Position numbers and translations under genes: made by a program | The notes under the pieces: model-generated | Told to the model about the DNA's origin: nothing | Database searches by the model: none | The model's input: only the letters and a program-made list of their open reading frames with translations | Shown: positions 35,347 through 48,258 of the stretch, piece by piece | Position numbering within the stretch: position 1 is the first letter of the stretch | Layout of the letters: the number at the start of each line of letters is the position of its first letter | Assembly: GCF_002043005.1 (NCBI RefSeq) | Contig: NZ_CP020330.1 | Coordinates: forward strand, 3,552,001 to 3,616,000 | Source: Martelella mediterranea DSM 17316 | Lineage (GTDB): Bacteria; Pseudomonadota; Alphaproteobacteria; Rhizobiales; Rhizobiaceae | DNA length: 64,000 nt | Direction: 5' to 3'

Positions 35347-36858
35347 TCAGTATACCGGCAGCGCGATGTTCTTGGTCTGCTCAAGAACGGCGTCATAATG
35401 TTGAACGATCTGCGCCACCGGGCCGTGGATCGCCGCGAAGATGGGCTCCGGATAGACGCCGAAGAAGATCGTCAGGAAGATCAGCGGATACAGCACGATC
35501 TTTTCACGGGTGCTGAGATCCAGCAATGCCTTCAGGCTGTCCTTTTCCAGTGCGCCGAAGATCACCCGACGGTAGAGCCACAGCGCATAGGCCGCCGACA
35601 GGATAACGCCGGTGGCGGCGAACAGGGCAACCCAGGTGTTGACCTGGAAGACGCCGATGACCGTCAAGAACTCGCCGATGAAGCCGGATGTGCCGGGCAG
35701 GCCAACATTGGCCATGGTGAAGATCATGAACGCCACCGCGAATTTCGGCATGTTGTTCACAAGCCCGCCATAGGCCGCGATCTCGCGGGTGTGCATCCGG
35801 TCGTAGACGATGCCGACGCAGAAGAACAAGGCGCCGGAGACGATGCCGTGCGACAGCATCAGGAAGATCGCGCCCTCAACGCCCTCGGTGGTAGCCGAGA
35901 ACATGCCCATGGTGACGAAGCCCATATGGGCGACTGACGAATAGGCGATCAGCTTCTTCATGTCGGTCTGCATCAGCGCCACCAGCGAGGCATAGATGAT
36001 CGCGATGATCGACAGCGCGAAGATGAACGGCGCGAAGTAATAGGACGCGTCGGGGAACATCGGCATCGAATAGCGCAGCACGCCGAACCCGCCAAGCTTC
36101 AGCAGAACGCCCGCCAGCACGCCCGAGGCGGCGGTCGGCGCTTCCACGTGCGCATCCGGCAGCCAGGTGTGCACCGGCCACATCGGCATCTTCACCGCGA
36201 ACGAGGCGAAGAAGCCGAGGAACAGCCAGTATTGCATGTTGACCGGGAAATCATACTCCAGCAGCACCGGCACGCTGGTCGTGCCCGTCACCCAGTACAT
36301 CGCCATGATGGCCAGCAGCATGAACACCGAACCGGCGAAGGTGTAGAGGAAGAACTTCAGCGATGCATAGACCCGCCGTTCATGCCCCCAGATGCCGATG
36401 ATCAGATACATCGGGATCAGGCCTGCCTCGAAGAAGATGTAGAACATCACGATATCGAGCGACACGAACACGCCGATGATCAGCGTTTCGAGGATCAGGA
36501 AGGCGATCATATAGGCCTTCACCCGATGTGTGATGGCTTCCCACGAGGCCAGGATGCAGAGCGGCATCAGCACCGTCGTCAGCAGGATGAACAGCAGCGA
36601 GATGCCGTCGATCCCGAGATGATAGGAGATGCCCGTACCGAGCCAGGGATGGTTCTCGATCATCTGGAAGTTCGGGTTCGACGGATCGAACTTCATCCAC
36701 ACGAACAGCGAGACGATGAAGGTAAACAGCGTCGTCAGCAGCGCGACGTTGCGGATGTTCCTGAGCCCGGTCTCGTTATCGTCGCGGGTGAACAGGATCA
36801 GCACCACGCCGACGAGCGGCAGGAAGGTGACTGTTGAGAGAATTGGCCAGTCGCTCAT
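35347..36858 (-). CDS. nuoM: NADH-quinone oxidoreductase subunit M
   Basis: A 503-residue antiporter-like subunit of complex I with about 14 helices and the family blocks [32 protein letters not shown] and [19 protein letters not shown]. The conserved glutamate of helix 5 and the channel lysine ([10 protein letters not shown]) are present. Its ATG shares one base with the nuoL stop (TAATG), so the two are translationally coupled. The upstream in-frame extension into nuoL was rejected. Confidence 0.97.
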   Translation of the reverse strand: MSDWPILSTVTFLPLVGVVLILFTRDDNETGLRNIRNVALLTTLFTFIVSLFVWMKFDPSNPNFQMIENHPWLGTGISYHLGIDGISLLFILLTTVLMPLCILASWEAITHRVKAYMIAFLILETLIIGVFVSLDIVMFYIFFEAGLIPMYLIIGIWGHERRVYASLKFFLYTFAGSVFMLLAIMAMYWVTGTTSVPVLLEYDFPVNMQYWLFLGFFASFAVKMPMWPVHTWLPDAHVEAPTAASGVLAGVLLKLGGFGVLRYSMPMFPDASYYFAPFIFALSIIAIIYASLVALMQTDMKKLIAYSSVAHMGFVTMGMFSATTEGVEGAIFLMLSHGIVSGALFFCVGIVYDRMHTREIAAYGGLVNNMPKFAVAFMIFTMANVGLPGTSGFIGEFLTVIGVFQVNTWVALFAATGVILSAAYALWLYRRVIFGALEKDSLKALLDLSTREKIVLYPLIFLTIFFGVYPEPIFAAIHGPVAQIVQHYDAVLEQTKNIALPVY

Positions 36859-38867
36859 TACCGAGCCCCTCCGAGCATCATCCAGGTTACAAGCGCGGCC
36901 ACGCCGATCAGCATTGCAAACGCATAGTGGTAAACATATCCGGACTGCAGCTTGACGACGCGGTTGGTCACGTCGTTGACCCTTGCTGCAATCCCGTTCG
37001 GGCCGTAGCGGTCGATCACGCCGATATCGCCCTTCTGCCACAGGAAGTATCCGAGCTTCTTGGTGGGCCTTACGAACAGGAAGTCGTAAAGCTCATCGAA
37101 ATACCACTTGTTGAGCAGGAAGGCGTAGAGGCGCGGAAATGCCTTCGCCAGCGCCGGCGCGGAGGACGGCTTGATCAGGTACATGTAAATCGCGACCACC
37201 GTACCCAGCATCATGGCGATGAACGGCGACAGCACAACCCACAGCGGCACGTGGTGATGCTCGTCGAGCACTTCGTTGTGCGGACCGGTGAACAGCGCGC
37301 CCTTCCAGAACTCGCTGTAATCATGCCCGAAGAAGTAGGGCAGGAATACATAACCGGCGAACAGTGCGCCGATCGACAGCACCACCAGCGGCAGCAGCAT
37401 GACCCAGGGGCTTTCATGCACGTGGTGCATGACATCGGAAGACGCGCGCGGCTTGCCGTAGAAGGTCATGAAGATCAGGCGCCAGGAATAGAAGGCGGTG
37501 AAGGCGGCGGCAATCACCAGCATCCAGAACGAGAAGTTGCCGAGCGGGCTTGCCGAGACATAGGCCGATTCGATGATCGCGTCCTTGGAAAAGAAGCCGG
37601 CAGCGCCGATCGGCGTTCCGGGAATGCCGGCGCCGGTGATGGCGAGCGTGCCGATGATCATCGCCCAGAAGGTGACCGGGATATGCTTTCTCAAGCCACC
37701 CATGTGGCGCATGTCCTGCTCGCCGGAGACCGAATGGATCACCGAGCCGGCGCACAGGAACAAGAGCGCCTTGAAGAAGGCGTGGGTGAACAGATGGAAC
37801 ACGCCTGCGCCGAAGGCCCCTGCCCCAAGGGCTGCAAACATGTAGCCGAGCTGCGAGCAGGTAGAATAGGCGATCACGCGCTTGATGTCGTTCTGCACCA
37901 GACCGATGGTGGCGGCGAAGAAGGCGGTGATCGAACCGATCAGCGTGACGAAGGTGAGCGCCGTCGGCGACAGTTCGAACAGCGGCGACATGCGGGCGAC
38001 GAGGAAGACGCCGGCGGTCACCATGGTGGCGGCGTGAATGAGGGCGGAAACCGGCGTCGGGCCTTCCATCGCGTCCGGCAGCCAGGTGTGCAGCAGAAAC
38101 TGCGCAGATTTACCCATCGCGCCCATGAACAAGAGCAGGCAGACCGTGGTGATCGCGGTCGACACATCCATGCTCATGCCGAGGAAATGCAAAACGGAAA
38201 CATTGCCCTGTGCGGTCTGCAGCGTGACCTCGCCATTGGCAAGACGCTCGGCGGCGGAGAAGATCGGATCGAAATTGATGGTGTGCGCCAGGAAGAACAG
38301 GCCGGCAATGCCGAGCAGGAAGCCGAAGTCGCCGACGCGGTTGACGATGAAGGCCTTCATCGCCGCAGCGCTCGCCGACGGCTTCTTGTACCAGAAACCG
38401 ATCAGCAGATAGGAGGCAAGGCCGACGCCTTCCCAGCCGAAGAACATCTGCAGCAGATTGTCGGAGGTGACCAGCGCCAGCATGGCGAAGGTGAACAGCG
38501 ACAGATAGGCGAAGAAGCGCGGGCGATGCGGATCGTCATGCATGTAGCCCACCGAATAGAGGTGGACGAGACAGGACACCGTGTTGACCACGACCAGCAT
38601 CACCGCCGTCAGCGTGTCGACGCGAAGCTGCCAGAGAACGTCGATATCGCCGGAGGTGATCCAGCGCATGACCGGCACCTGGATGACGAAATCTTCCGCA
38701 TGGGTCAGGAAGCCGACGGAAATGAACACATACCAGGACAGCACGGCCGCGACCGCCATCAGGGCGATCGTTACCCATTCGGTGGCCTTGGCACCAATGC
38801 GGTTTCCGAAGAGGCCGGCGATGAGGAAGCCTACGAGCGGCAGGAAGACGATGAGTTTGTAGATCAT
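36858..38867 (-). CDS. nuoL: NADH-quinone oxidoreductase subunit L
   Basis: A 669-residue subunit, the largest antiporter-like chain of complex I, with about 16 helices and the long lateral amphipathic helix at the C-terminal end. Diagnostic stretches are [52 protein letters not shown] and [22 protein letters not shown]. The start at 38867 is 7 bp after the nuoK stop. It pumps protons at the distal tip of the membrane arm. Confidence 0.97.
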   Translation of the reverse strand: MIYKLIVFLPLVGFLIAGLFGNRIGAKATEWVTIALMAVAAVLSWYVFISVGFLTHAEDFVIQVPVMRWITSGDIDVLWQLRVDTLTAVMLVVVNTVSCLVHLYSVGYMHDDPHRPRFFAYLSLFTFAMLALVTSDNLLQMFFGWEGVGLASYLLIGFWYKKPSASAAAMKAFIVNRVGDFGFLLGIAGLFFLAHTINFDPIFSAAERLANGEVTLQTAQGNVSVLHFLGMSMDVSTAITTVCLLLFMGAMGKSAQFLLHTWLPDAMEGPTPVSALIHAATMVTAGVFLVARMSPLFELSPTALTFVTLIGSITAFFAATIGLVQNDIKRVIAYSTCSQLGYMFAALGAGAFGAGVFHLFTHAFFKALLFLCAGSVIHSVSGEQDMRHMGGLRKHIPVTFWAMIIGTLAITGAGIPGTPIGAAGFFSKDAIIESAYVSASPLGNFSFWMLVIAAAFTAFYSWRLIFMTFYGKPRASSDVMHHVHESPWVMLLPLVVLSIGALFAGYVFLPYFFGHDYSEFWKGALFTGPHNEVLDEHHHVPLWVVLSPFIAMMLGTVVAIYMYLIKPSSAPALAKAFPRLYAFLLNKWYFDELYDFLFVRPTKKLGYFLWQKGDIGVIDRYGPNGIAARVNDVTNRVVKLQSGYVYHYAFAMLIGVAALVTWMMLGGAR

Positions 38868-38874
38868 CTGGAAA

Positions 38875-39183
38875 TCAGCCCTTCATCACGTTGACGTCTT
38901 CGACCGCGATCGAGCCGCGGTTGCGATAGAACACCACCAGGATCGCCAGACCGATGGCGGCTTCGGCCGCCGCGACGGTCAGAATGAACAGCGCGAAGAC
39001 CTGGCCGACCATATCGTTCAGGAACGAGGAGAACGCGACCATGTTGAGGTTGACCGAAAGCAGGATCAGCTCGATGGACATGAGAATGATGATGACGTTC
39101 TTCCGGTTCAGGAAGATGCCGAAAACACCAATCGTGAAGAGTATGGCACTGACCGTCAGGTAGTGGGAAAGTCCGATTTCCAT
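38875..39183 (-). CDS. nuoK: NADH-quinone oxidoreductase subunit K
   Basis: A 102-residue, three-helix membrane subunit. The two conserved membrane glutamates are present, in [18 protein letters not shown] and [15 protein letters not shown], and belong to the proton pathway near NuoJ and NuoN. Length and sequence are typical. Confidence 0.97.
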   Translation of the reverse strand: MEIGLSHYLTVSAILFTIGVFGIFLNRKNVIIILMSIELILLSVNLNMVAFSSFLNDMVGQVFALFILTVAAAEAAIGLAILVVFYRNRGSIAVEDVNVMKG

Positions 39184-39224
39184 TGCGTTGTCCTTAGATC
39201 CCGTATCCCTGCAAATTCTCGTTC

Positions 39225-39833
39225 TTATATGCCCTGGCCAGGCTTGACCTTGACGGTTTCGTGCGCGCTTTCAGGCGTGCGCGCAACCTGCTTGGCAATG
39301 TTCTGGCGCTTGACGTCCGGGCGATGCTTCAGCGTCAGCACGATCGCGCCGATCATGGCGACGAGCAGGATGAGGCCGGCCACCTGGAAGAAATAGGCGT
39401 AATGCGTGTAGATCACGTCGCCGATCGCCTTCACGCTCGATGTATCCGCCGGCATCGGCATCGCGGTATTGGCGGCGATATCGGCCGGAATGAAGGTGCC
39501 GCCGACGACCACGATCAGCTCGGCCAGAAGCACGATCCCGATCAGAGCGCCCACCGGCGCATAGTGCAGAATGCCGGACCTGAGCTCGGCGAAGTCGATG
39601 TCGAGCATCATCACCACGAACAGGAACAGCACCGCCACCGCGCCGACATAGACCACCAGCAGAAGAAGGCCGAGATATTCCGCGCCCGCCAGGATGAACA
39701 GCGCCGCCGCATTCACGAACACGACGATCAGGAACAGCACCGAATGAACGGGGTTCTTCGCCCAAATCACCATGAACGCCGACGCCACGGCGACGAACGC
39801 GAAAATATAGAAAAAAAGAGCATGGAGACCCAT
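39225..39833 (-). CDS. nuoJ: NADH-quinone oxidoreductase subunit J
   Basis: A 202-residue membrane subunit with five helices. The pi-bulge helix region [27 protein letters not shown], central to the active/deactive switch of complex I, is intact. The hydrophilic C-terminal tail ([33 protein letters not shown]) is alphaproteobacterial in style. It is separated from nuoI by 135 bp in which I see no gene. Confidence 0.96.
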   Translation of the reverse strand: MGLHALFFYIFAFVAVASAFMVIWAKNPVHSVLFLIVVFVNAAALFILAGAEYLGLLLLVVYVGAVAVLFLFVVMMLDIDFAELRSGILHYAPVGALIGIVLLAELIVVVGGTFIPADIAANTAMPMPADTSSVKAIGDVIYTHYAYFFQVAGLILLVAMIGAIVLTLKHRPDVKRQNIAKQVARTPESAHETVKVKPGQGI

Positions 39834-39968
39834 GATGGTGCCTTCTCTTCGTGGTCGCAGCGGCTCCCGCCACTATCACATTTGCAAAAGCCCCGCCGCC
39901 GGATGCGGCAGGCCCTTCATTTCAGGTTTATCGAACCGCCGGGCGAAATCCCCCCGCCCGACCTCTCC

Positions 39969-40460
39969 TTACCGGTAAGGCGCATCCATCGCGATGTTCT
40001 TCGCGATCTCGCGCTCCCACCGGTCGCCATTGGCGAGCAGTCGTTCCTTGTCATAGTACAGTTCCTCGCGCGTCTCGGTGGCGAACTCGAAATTCGGCCC
40101 CTCGACAATCGCTTCCACCGGACATGCCTCCTGGCAGAAGCCGCAATAGATGCACTTCACCATATCGATATCGTAGCGCACCGTGCGGCGGGTGCCGTCA
40201 TTGCGGCGCGGGCCGGCCTCGATGGTGATCGCCTGCGCGGGACAGATCGCCTCGCACAATTTGCAGGCGATGCAGCGTTCCTCGCCGTTCGGATAGCGGC
40301 GCAGCGCATGCTCCCCGCGAAAACGCGGGCTCACCGGCCCCTTTTCGAAGGGGTAGTTCACCGTCGACTTCGGGCTGAAGAAGTAGCGCATCGTCAGAAA
40401 GAACGCACCGACGAACTCCTTCAGGAAGAGCGCGTTGAATGCCTGAGCGACAGAACCCAT
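39969..40460 (-). CDS. nuoI: NADH-quinone oxidoreductase subunit I
   Basis: A 163-residue peripheral subunit (TYKY) carrying two 4Fe-4S clusters, N6a and N6b. Ligands are Cys63, 66, 69, 73 ([16 protein letters not shown]) and Cys103, 106, 109, 113 ([16 protein letters not shown]). It passes electrons from NuoG towards the N2 cluster in NuoB. N-terminal amphipathic helices anchor it to the membrane arm. Confidence 0.97.
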   Translation of the reverse strand: MGSVAQAFNALFLKEFVGAFFLTMRYFFSPKSTVNYPFEKGPVSPRFRGEHALRRYPNGEERCIACKLCEAICPAQAITIEAGPRRNDGTRRTVRYDIDMVKCIYCGFCQEACPVEAIVEGPNFEFATETREELYYDKERLLANGDRWEREIAKNIAMDAPYR

Positions 40461-40499
40461 TTCACAATCTCCAATCCGGTGCTGTTACCAACACCTGCA

Positions 40500-41546
40500 T
40501 CAGCCGACCCAGCCGGTCAGTTTGACGACGAAAGCGACGATCACGACCATGGCGAGCGACAGCGGAAGGAAGACCTTCCAGCCAAGACGCATCAGCTGGT
40601 CGTAGCGGTAGCGCGGCACGAAAGCCTTGACCATGGCGAACATGAAGAAGCACAGGCACACCTTGATCAGGAACCAGATCACGCCGGGGATCCAGTTGAG
40701 CACCGCCACATCCAGGATCGGCAGCCAGCCGCCGAGGAACAGCGTGGTCGTCAGCGCGCACATCAGCACGATCGCGGCATATTCGCCGAGCATGAACATC
40801 ATGTACGGCGTCGAGCCATATTCGACCATGAAGCCGGCGACCAGTTCCGATTCCGCTTCCGGAAGATCGAAGGGCGGACGGTTGGTCTCGGCCAGCGCCG
40901 AAATGAAAAACACGATGAACATCGGGAACAACGCCAGCCAGTTCCAGTCGAGGAAGGACGGCGGCAGGCCGATCATCGTGCCAAGGCCGGTCTGCTGGGC
41001 AAACACGATATCGGAAAGGTTCAGCGAGCCGACCGTCAGCAGCACGGTGACGATGACGAGGCCGATCGAGACTTCGTAGGACACCATCTGCGCCGCGGAC
41101 CGCAGCGATCCGAGGAAGGCGTATTTCGAGTTCGAGGCCCAGCCGCCCATGATCACGCCGTAAACCTCAAGCGAGGAAATGGCGAAAATATAGAGGATGC
41201 CGATATTGATATTGGCGATCACCCAACCATCCGCGACCGGCATCACCGCCCAGGTGGCGAGCGCCAGCGTCACCGAGATCAGCGGCGCCAGCAGGAACAC
41301 GACCTTGTCCGAGCTTGCCGGGATGACCGGTTCCTTGAACACGAATTTCAAAAGGTCGGCGAAGGACTGCATCAGGCCGAAGGGACCGACGACGTTCGGT
41401 CCGCGGCGCATCTGCACCGCCGCCCAGATCTTGCGGTCGGCAAGCAGGATGAAGGCGATGCCGACCAGCAGCAGAACCAGGAGCAGCAGCGACTGGCCGA
41501 TCATGATCAGCGCGGGCCAGAGATACGTCGAGAAAAAAGAATCCAT
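40500..41546 (-). CDS. nuoH: NADH-quinone oxidoreductase subunit H
   Basis: A 348-residue membrane subunit with eight helices, forming the quinone-access channel at the joint of the two arms. Conserved parts are [35 protein letters not shown] and the acidic loop [25 protein letters not shown]. The start at 41546 ([10 protein letters not shown]) is 10 bp after the nuoG stop; the longer frame overlaps nuoG and was rejected. Confidence 0.97.
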   Translation of the reverse strand: MDSFFSTYLWPALIMIGQSLLLLVLLLVGIAFILLADRKIWAAVQMRRGPNVVGPFGLMQSFADLLKFVFKEPVIPASSDKVVFLLAPLISVTLALATWAVMPVADGWVIANINIGILYIFAISSLEVYGVIMGGWASNSKYAFLGSLRSAAQMVSYEVSIGLVIVTVLLTVGSLNLSDIVFAQQTGLGTMIGLPPSFLDWNWLALFPMFIVFFISALAETNRPPFDLPEAESELVAGFMVEYGSTPYMMFMLGEYAAIVLMCALTTTLFLGGWLPILDVAVLNWIPGVIWFLIKVCLCFFMFAMVKAFVPRYRYDQLMRLGWKVFLPLSLAMVVIVAFVVKLTGWVG

Positions 41547-41556
41547 TGCTCCGTCC

Positions 41557-43632
41557 TTACTCCGCCGCCGCCTGGAAATTGTTGCGCGCCAGCGCCGAGC
41601 ATTCGGCCATGACGGCAGACGCCCGGGCAATCGGGTTGGTCAGGTAGAAATCGGTGACCGGCGATACGAAACCGGAATCACCAAGGTCCCCACCTCTGCC
41701 GGCCAGCGTTTCGATGGCGTTGATATCAGCGTCAGCGATCTCGTCAAGCGCGGCGAGGTGCGGAAATTCGCCATAAAGGGCTGCGCGCAGCGCGCCAAGC
41801 GAATCGTAGGGCAGCGCCTTGCCGAAAACGCCAGACAGCGCGCGGATGATCGCCCAGTCCTCGCGGGCGTCGCCAGGTGCGAAGCCTGCGCGGTTGGTCA
41901 TCTGCACCCGGCCCTCGAGATTGACGTAGGTGCCGGACTTCTCGGTGTAGGTCGCGGCCGGCAGAACGACATCGGCGTTCATCGCGCCGGCATCGCCATG
42001 GCTGCCGATATAGACGGTGAAGCCGGCCTTCTTGGCCGAGAAGTCAAGCTCGTCAGCACCCAGCAGGAACAGAACATCCATGTCGGAGAGCATCGAAGCG
42101 GTGTTGGCAGCACCCTCGCCCGGCACAAAGCCGATATCGAGACCGCCGACGCGCGAGGCCGCCGTGTGCAGCACCGCAAAGCCGTTCCAATCGGCCGTAA
42201 CCGCGCCGATGTCCTTTGCGATCGCCGCCGCCTTGGAGAGAACCGCCGCGCCATCTTCACGCGCCAGCGCGCCGGGGCCGACCAGTACGATCGGACGCTC
42301 GGCCTTCTTCAGCACGTCCATGAAATCACTGGAAGCCAGATCGGCGAGCGAGGACGGTCCCGCGCCGAGATAGCTCACGGGATAACGCAGATCGGCATTC
42401 TCGCCGATCACGCCGATCGGGAAATTGCCCTTGCGCGAACGCTTGCGGATGCGGGCGTTCAGCACCGAAGCCTCGAAGCGGGGATTGGAGCCGATGATCA
42501 GCAGCGCGTCGGCCTGCTCGATGCCTTCGATGGTCGGGTTGAAGACATAGCCCGCGCGGCCAGCGGCCGGGTCCAGGGCGGCGCCATCCTGGCGACAATC
42601 GATATTAGCAGAGCCGAGCGAAGCTATCAGGCCCTTCAGCGCATACATTTCCTCAACGGTGGCCAGATCGCCGGCAATCGCGCCGATCTTCTCGCCCTTG
42701 ACGCCATCGACCTTGGCCTTGATCGCGGCGAATGCATCGGCCCAGCTTGCGGGCTGAAGCCGGCCGCCCTGGCGGATATAGGGCTTGTCGATGCGCTGGG
42801 TGCGCAGGCCGTCCCAGATGAACCGGGTCTTGTCGGAGATCCACTCCTCGTTCACCTGCTCGTTGACGCGCGGCAGGATGCGCATCACTTCGCGGCCACG
42901 AGTGTCGACGCGGATCGCCGAACCGACGGCATCCATCACGTCGATCGATTCGGTCTTGTTCAGCTCCCAGGGTCGCGCGGTGAAGGCAAACGGCTTGGAG
43001 GTCAGCGCGCCGACCGGGCAGAGGTCGACGACATTGCCCTGAAGCTCGGACGTCATCGCGCGCTCGAGATAGGTGGTGATCTCGGCATCCTCGCCGCGGC
43101 CGATCAGGCCGAGCTCGGAGATGCCGGCGACTTCCGTGGTGAAGCGGACGCAACGCGTGCAGTGGATGCAGCGGTTCATCACGGTCTTGACCAGCGGGCC
43201 GATATACTTGTCCTCGACGGCGCGCTTGTCCTCGCGGTAGCGCGAACTGTCGATGCCGAAGGCCATCGCCTGGTCCTGCAGGTCGCATTCGCCGCCCTGG
43301 TCGCAGATCGGGCAATCGAGCGGATGGTTGATGAGCAGGAACTCCATCACCCCTTCGCGCGCCTTCTTGACCATCGGCGTCTTGGTATAGATTTCGGGCA
43401 GAGAGCCGTCCGGTCCGCCGCGCACGTCCTTGACGCCCATGGCGCAGGAAGCGGCCGGCTTCGGCGGTCCGCCCTTCACCTGAATGAGGCACATGCGGCA
43501 GTTGCCGGCAATCGACAGCCGCTCGTGAAAGCAGAAGCGCGGGATTTCAGCGCCCGCCGCCTCCGCCGCCTGCAGCAGCGTGTAATGGTCGGGAACCTCG
43601 ATTTCCTTGCCGTCTACAATCAGATTTACCAT
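41557..43632 (-). CDS. nuoG: NADH-quinone oxidoreductase subunit G
   Basis: A 691-residue iron-sulfur subunit. The 2Fe-2S ligands are Cys34, 45, 48 and 63. The N5 cluster uses His103 with Cys107, 110 and 116 ([14 protein letters not shown]). The N4 cluster uses Cys155, 158, 161 and 205 ([18 protein letters not shown]). The molybdopterin-like C-terminal domain is present but lacks cofactor, as in other NuoG. The ATG at 43632 begins the ferredoxin fold ([14 protein letters not shown]); the 55-codon upstream extension runs into the pentapeptide gene and was rejected. Confidence 0.96.
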   Translation of the reverse strand: MVNLIVDGKEIEVPDHYTLLQAAEAAGAEIPRFCFHERLSIAGNCRMCLIQVKGGPPKPAASCAMGVKDVRGGPDGSLPEIYTKTPMVKKAREGVMEFLLINHPLDCPICDQGGECDLQDQAMAFGIDSSRYREDKRAVEDKYIGPLVKTVMNRCIHCTRCVRFTTEVAGISELGLIGRGEDAEITTYLERAMTSELQGNVVDLCPVGALTSKPFAFTARPWELNKTESIDVMDAVGSAIRVDTRGREVMRILPRVNEQVNEEWISDKTRFIWDGLRTQRIDKPYIRQGGRLQPASWADAFAAIKAKVDGVKGEKIGAIAGDLATVEEMYALKGLIASLGSANIDCRQDGAALDPAAGRAGYVFNPTIEGIEQADALLIIGSNPRFEASVLNARIRKRSRKGNFPIGVIGENADLRYPVSYLGAGPSSLADLASSDFMDVLKKAERPIVLVGPGALAREDGAAVLSKAAAIAKDIGAVTADWNGFAVLHTAASRVGGLDIGFVPGEGAANTASMLSDMDVLFLLGADELDFSAKKAGFTVYIGSHGDAGAMNADVVLPAATYTEKSGTYVNLEGRVQMTNRAGFAPGDAREDWAIIRALSGVFGKALPYDSLGALRAALYGEFPHLAALDEIADADINAIETLAGRGGDLGDSGFVSPVTDFYLTNPIARASAVMAECSALARNNFQAAAE

Positions 43633-43718
43633 ATCCGTTTTTCCCGCTTCGCCGATGGTCAGAAGGAGACCGCCGGCATTCCATTCTCGATTGCGTCTGC
43701 CCTTGTCAGGGCTCTGCC

Positions 43719-44018
43719 TCAAGCCTTGTGTTCTTTCCACAGCGCGAGCAACGCGCCGACATCGATGCCGTTGATCGTCATGCCGTGCAACCGGCATTCA
43801 CTGATCGAGACACCCGAGAGATTGGCATCCGTCACCGTCATGCCGGAGAGGTTTGCGTCCGTGACCACCATGCCGGAAAAATTGGCATTGCTCACCTTCC
43901 AGCCCGACATGTTCACGTTGTGAAACTTCGAACCGGACAGATCGACGTCATCAAAGACCGAGCCCGCCAGGCAGCTCTTGGTGGCATCGATCTGGTCGAC
44001 CTGGTCGTGAAATTTCAT
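43719..44018 (-). CDS. Small pentapeptide-repeat-like protein between nuoF and nuoG
   Basis: A 99-residue protein of unknown function. Residues about 20-75 are a run of near-pentapeptide units with the A(N/D)(L/F)SG pattern: FDDVDLSGSKFHNVNMSG, SNANFSGMVVTDANLSG, TDANLSGVSISECRLHG. This would form a short right-handed beta-helix. The C-terminus is IDVGALLALWKEHKA. It starts 4 bp after the nuoF stop and ends 86 bp before nuoG, so it is co-expressed with complex I. It is not one of the fourteen core subunits; a role as an accessory or assembly factor is inference from position only. Confidence 0.85.
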   Translation of the reverse strand: MKFHDQVDQIDATKSCLAGSVFDDVDLSGSKFHNVNMSGWKVSNANFSGMVVTDANLSGMTVTDANLSGVSISECRLHGMTINGIDVGALLALWKEHKA

Positions 44019-44022
44019 CGGT

Positions 44023-45321
<1,299 letters not shown>

Positions 45322-45330
45322 GCTTCACTC

Positions 45331-46299
45331 CTACCGCGCTGTTCTGCCGAATACTTTTTCGTATTCCTCGATGCCGCCCTTGGCCAGAACGCCGGCCTGG
45401 CGCACCCATTCGTCGCGCTCGATGCGACCGCCGAGCTTCAGCGAATCATTCACCCAGGCGCACTGGCCTGGCGTCCAGGCGGCGATCTGATCGAATTTAT
45501 AGATGCCGATATCATGCAGCAGACCGGCAATCTTCGGACCGACGCCGGACATCAGCGTCAGGTCGTCTGCGTCTTCAGGCTTCTGGTCGACGGCCGGCGG
45601 GCGATCGCCCTTGGCGCCGTCGATCGCTTCCCTGGAACCCGCGCCCTCGTCGGTGGCGTCGGTATCGTCGGATTCGAGCGCGCCCTCGCCTTCCTCGGTC
45701 AGCGAGGTGAAGCCGCCTTCCGGCGCCGAAAGCCAGCGGTCGATCTGCGGGCCCGGCTTGATCTCCGAACCGCGCCCGGCTTCGAAGGCATCAATGATCT
45801 CTTCCATCCGCTCGGGCGTTAGATCTTCATAGACGTCCTTGAAGATCATCACCATCGGCGCGTTGGCGCAGGCGCCGAGGCATTCCACCTCTTCCCACGA
45901 CATCGTGCCGTCCGCATTGGTCTCGAACGGAGCGGCATTGATCTTCTTCTTGCAGACATTGATCAGATCGCCAGCGCCGCGCAGCATGCAAGGCGTGGTG
46001 CCGCAGACCTGGATATGCGCATTGGTGCCGACCGGCTTCAACTGGAACTGGGTGTAGAACGTCGCCACTTCCAGAACACGGATCAGCGGCATGGCCAGCA
46101 TGTCGGCGACCTTTTCGATCGCGGCGCGGGTGACCCAGCCCTCCTGGTCCTGCGCCCGCATCAGAAGCGGGATCACGGCGGACTGCTGGCGACCTTCCGG
46201 ATATTTCCGGATCGTGGCTTCGGCCCAGGCCGCGTTCTCGTCTGAAAACGCAAAGGCTGCGGGCTGGACATTCTCATCGGCTAATCGACGAACGGACAT
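45331..46299 (-). CDS. nuoE: NADH-quinone oxidoreductase subunit E with C-terminal helix-hairpin-helix extension
   Basis: A 322-residue protein, almost twice the length of E. coli NuoE. Residues 20-185 are the thioredoxin-like 2Fe-2S domain with ligands Cys99, Cys104, Cys140 and Cys144. An acidic, low-complexity linker (about 195-245) leads to a C-terminal domain [31 protein letters not shown] that has the helix-hairpin-helix look of the domain also fused to some rhizobial ribosomal proteins. The extension is usual in Rhizobiales NuoE, and its function is not established. Confidence 0.95.
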   Translation of the reverse strand: MSVRRLADENVQPAAFAFSDENAAWAEATIRKYPEGRQQSAVIPLLMRAQDQEGWVTRAAIEKVADMLAMPLIRVLEVATFYTQFQLKPVGTNAHIQVCGTTPCMLRGAGDLINVCKKKINAAPFETNADGTMSWEEVECLGACANAPMVMIFKDVYEDLTPERMEEIIDAFEAGRGSEIKPGPQIDRWLSAPEGGFTSLTEEGEGALESDDTDATDEGAGSREAIDGAKGDRPPAVDQKPEDADDLTLMSGVGPKIAGLLHDIGIYKFDQIAAWTPGQCAWVNDSLKLGGRIERDEWVRQAGVLAKGGIEEYEKVFGRTAR

Positions 46300-46305
46300 G
46301 CTTTC

Positions 46306-46425
46306 TTACACCTCTTCGGAGGTTGTCATCACGGCTTCCGCATATCCCATGCCATGCCGCCGGCCTTCAACCGGCGCGGGACAGTCGGAAACGAATTCTG
46401 CACTCTTTACGCCCGCAAGTGTCAC
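46306..46425 (-). CDS. Possible 39-residue small protein between nuoD and nuoE
   Basis: An open frame of 40 codons exactly fills the gap between nuoD and nuoE. Its GTG overlaps the nuoD TGA (GTGA), and its TAA ends 6 bp before the nuoE ATG. The translation begins [18 protein letters not shown] and ends AVMTTSEEV. Tight coupling on both sides is the main support. No homology is recognised, and a short open frame in GC-rich DNA can arise by chance. Confidence 0.4.
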   Translation of the reverse strand: MTLAGVKSAEFVSDCPAPVEGRRHGMGYAEAVMTTSEEV

Positions 46426-47612
46426 CGGTCCACCTCTCCGAACACGATGTCGAGCGTACCGATAATGGCGGTGACGTCCGCAAGCTGGTGACCCTTGGAC
46501 ATGAAGTCCATGGCCGACAGATGGGCAAAGCCCGGCGCACGGATCTTGCAGCGGTAGGGCTTGTTGGTGCCGTCGGAGACGAGATAAACGCCGAATTCGC
46601 CCTTGGGCGCTTCAACCGCCGCGTAAACCTCGCCCTCGGGCACATGATAGCCCTCGGTATAAAGCTTGAAGTGGTGGATCAGCGCTTCCATCGAGCGCTT
46701 CATCTGCGCGCGCTTCGGCGGCACGACCTTGCCGTCCATCGAATTGAACGGACCGGTCTTGGCATCGCCCAAAAGCCGCTCGACGCACTGCTTCATGATC
46801 TTGACCGATTCGCGCATCTCGTTGATGCGGACCACCCAGCGGTCGTAGCAGTCGCCGTTCTTGCCGATGACGACATCGAAATCCATGTCGCTGTAGCATT
46901 CATAGGGCTGCGCGCGCCGCAAATCCCAGGCAGCGCCCGAACCGCGCACCATCGGGCCGGAAAAGCCCCAGGCAAAGGCGTCTTCCAGCGTGACATTACC
47001 GATATCGACATTGCGCTGCTTGAAGATGCGATTGCCCGCCAAGAGCGACTCGATGTCGTTCAGCCTTGCCGGAAACTGCTCGCACCACTTGCCGATATCC
47101 TCGACCAGTTCGGGCGGCAGGTCCTGATGCACGCCGCCGGGCCGGAAATAGGCCGCATGCATGCGCGCGCCGCAGGCCCGCTCGTAGAACACCATCAGCT
47201 TCTCGCGCTCCTCGAAGCCCCAGAGCGGCGGCGTCAGCGCGCCGACGTCCATGGCGGCGGTGGTGCAGTTCAGCAGATGGTTGAGAACGCGGCCGATTTC
47301 CGAAAACAGCACGCGGATGAGCTGGCCGCGAATCGGGATCTCGACTTCCAGCAGCTTTTCCACGGCGAGCGCGAAGGCATGCTCCTGGTTCATCGGCGCG
47401 ACATAGTCGAGCCGGTCGAAATAGGGCACGGCCTGAAGATAGGTCTTGGTCTCGATCAGCTTTTCGGTACCGCGGTGAAGCAGGCCGATATGCGGGTCGA
47501 CGCGCTCGACAATTTCGCCGTCAAGCTCCAGCACCAGTCGCAACACACCATGGGCGGAAGGGTGTTCCGGCCCGAAGTTGATCGTGAAGTTGCGGACATT
47601 ATGTTCAGTCAT
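46422..47612 (-). CDS. nuoD: NADH-quinone oxidoreductase subunit D
   Basis: A 396-residue 49-kDa-type subunit lining the quinone site with NuoB. Typical blocks are [25 protein letters not shown], with the quinone-site histidine, [14 protein letters not shown], and [29 protein letters not shown] at the C-terminus. It is separate from nuoC, unlike the fused E. coli gene. The ATG at 47612 was preferred to a TTG two codons upstream. Confidence 0.97.
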   Translation of the reverse strand: MTEHNVRNFTINFGPEHPSAHGVLRLVLELDGEIVERVDPHIGLLHRGTEKLIETKTYLQAVPYFDRLDYVAPMNQEHAFALAVEKLLEVEIPIRGQLIRVLFSEIGRVLNHLLNCTTAAMDVGALTPPLWGFEEREKLMVFYERACGARMHAAYFRPGGVHQDLPPELVEDIGKWCEQFPARLNDIESLLAGNRIFKQRNVDIGNVTLEDAFAWGFSGPMVRGSGAAWDLRRAQPYECYSDMDFDVVIGKNGDCYDRWVVRINEMRESVKIMKQCVERLLGDAKTGPFNSMDGKVVPPKRAQMKRSMEALIHHFKLYTEGYHVPEGEVYAAVEAPKGEFGVYLVSDGTNKPYRCKIRAPGFAHLSAMDFMSKGHQLADVTAIIGTLDIVFGEVDR

Positions 47613-47650
47613 GGTCAAGGCGCTCCGCGCTCATGGAATTGGGTTTCGGC

Positions 47651-48250
47651 TCAGCCGTTTGCCTTTTCATCGCCGGGCAGCACATATTCCGGCCCCTCCC
47701 AGGGCGACAGGAAATCGAAGCTGCGGAATTCCTGGCGGAGTTCGACGGGTTCGTAAATCACGCGCTTGGCTTCCTCGTCGTAACGCAGCTCGACGAAACC
47801 GGTGGTCGGGAAATCCTTGCGCAGCGGATGGCCCTCGAAACCGTAATCGGTGAGGATCCGGCGCAGGTCGGGATGGCCGCTGAAGGGAATGCCGTACATG
47901 TCCCAGGTCTCGCGCTCGAACCAGTCGGCGCCGGGGAAGATCGGCGTGATCGAAGGCACGACCTCATCCTCGCCGACTTCGAGCTTGATGCGCACGCGCA
48001 CGTTCTGAGTCGGCGACAGCAGGTGATAGACCACATCGAAACGCTTTTCGCGCGTCGGCCAGTCGACGCCGCAGACATCGATGATGCAGACAAAGGCGCA
48101 CTGACCGTCATCGCGCAGGAACTTGGCGACATCGACGATACCCTCGGGCGTCGTCACCACGGTGAGCTCTTCATGCGCAATCACGATATCGACGATGCCC
48201 TCGCAGGCTTCGCGAATATGGGCGCCCAGTTCGTTCAAGACTTCGCTCAT
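47651..48250 (-). CDS. nuoC: NADH-quinone oxidoreductase subunit C
   Basis: A 199-residue 30-kDa-type subunit of the hydrophilic arm, supporting NuoD. Diagnostic segments are [44 protein letters not shown] and the C-terminal [21 protein letters not shown]. It starts 8 bp after the nuoB stop. Confidence 0.97.
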   Translation of the reverse strand: MSEVLNELGAHIREACEGIVDIVIAHEELTVVTTPEGIVDVAKFLRDDGQCAFVCIIDVCGVDWPTREKRFDVVYHLLSPTQNVRVRIKLEVGEDEVVPSITPIFPGADWFERETWDMYGIPFSGHPDLRRILTDYGFEGHPLRKDFPTTGFVELRYDEEAKRVIYEPVELRQEFRSFDFLSPWEGPEYVLPGDEKANG

Positions 48251-48258
48251 CTCGGCCC

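Noticed and set aside
36834..38894. A 686-codon open frame on the plus strand
   Set aside because: Antisense to nuoL; the composition is hydrophilic shadow sequence, opposite to a membrane protein.
41197..43923. A 908-codon open frame on the plus strand
   Set aside because: Antisense to nuoG and part of nuoH, both certain genes with intact cluster ligands.
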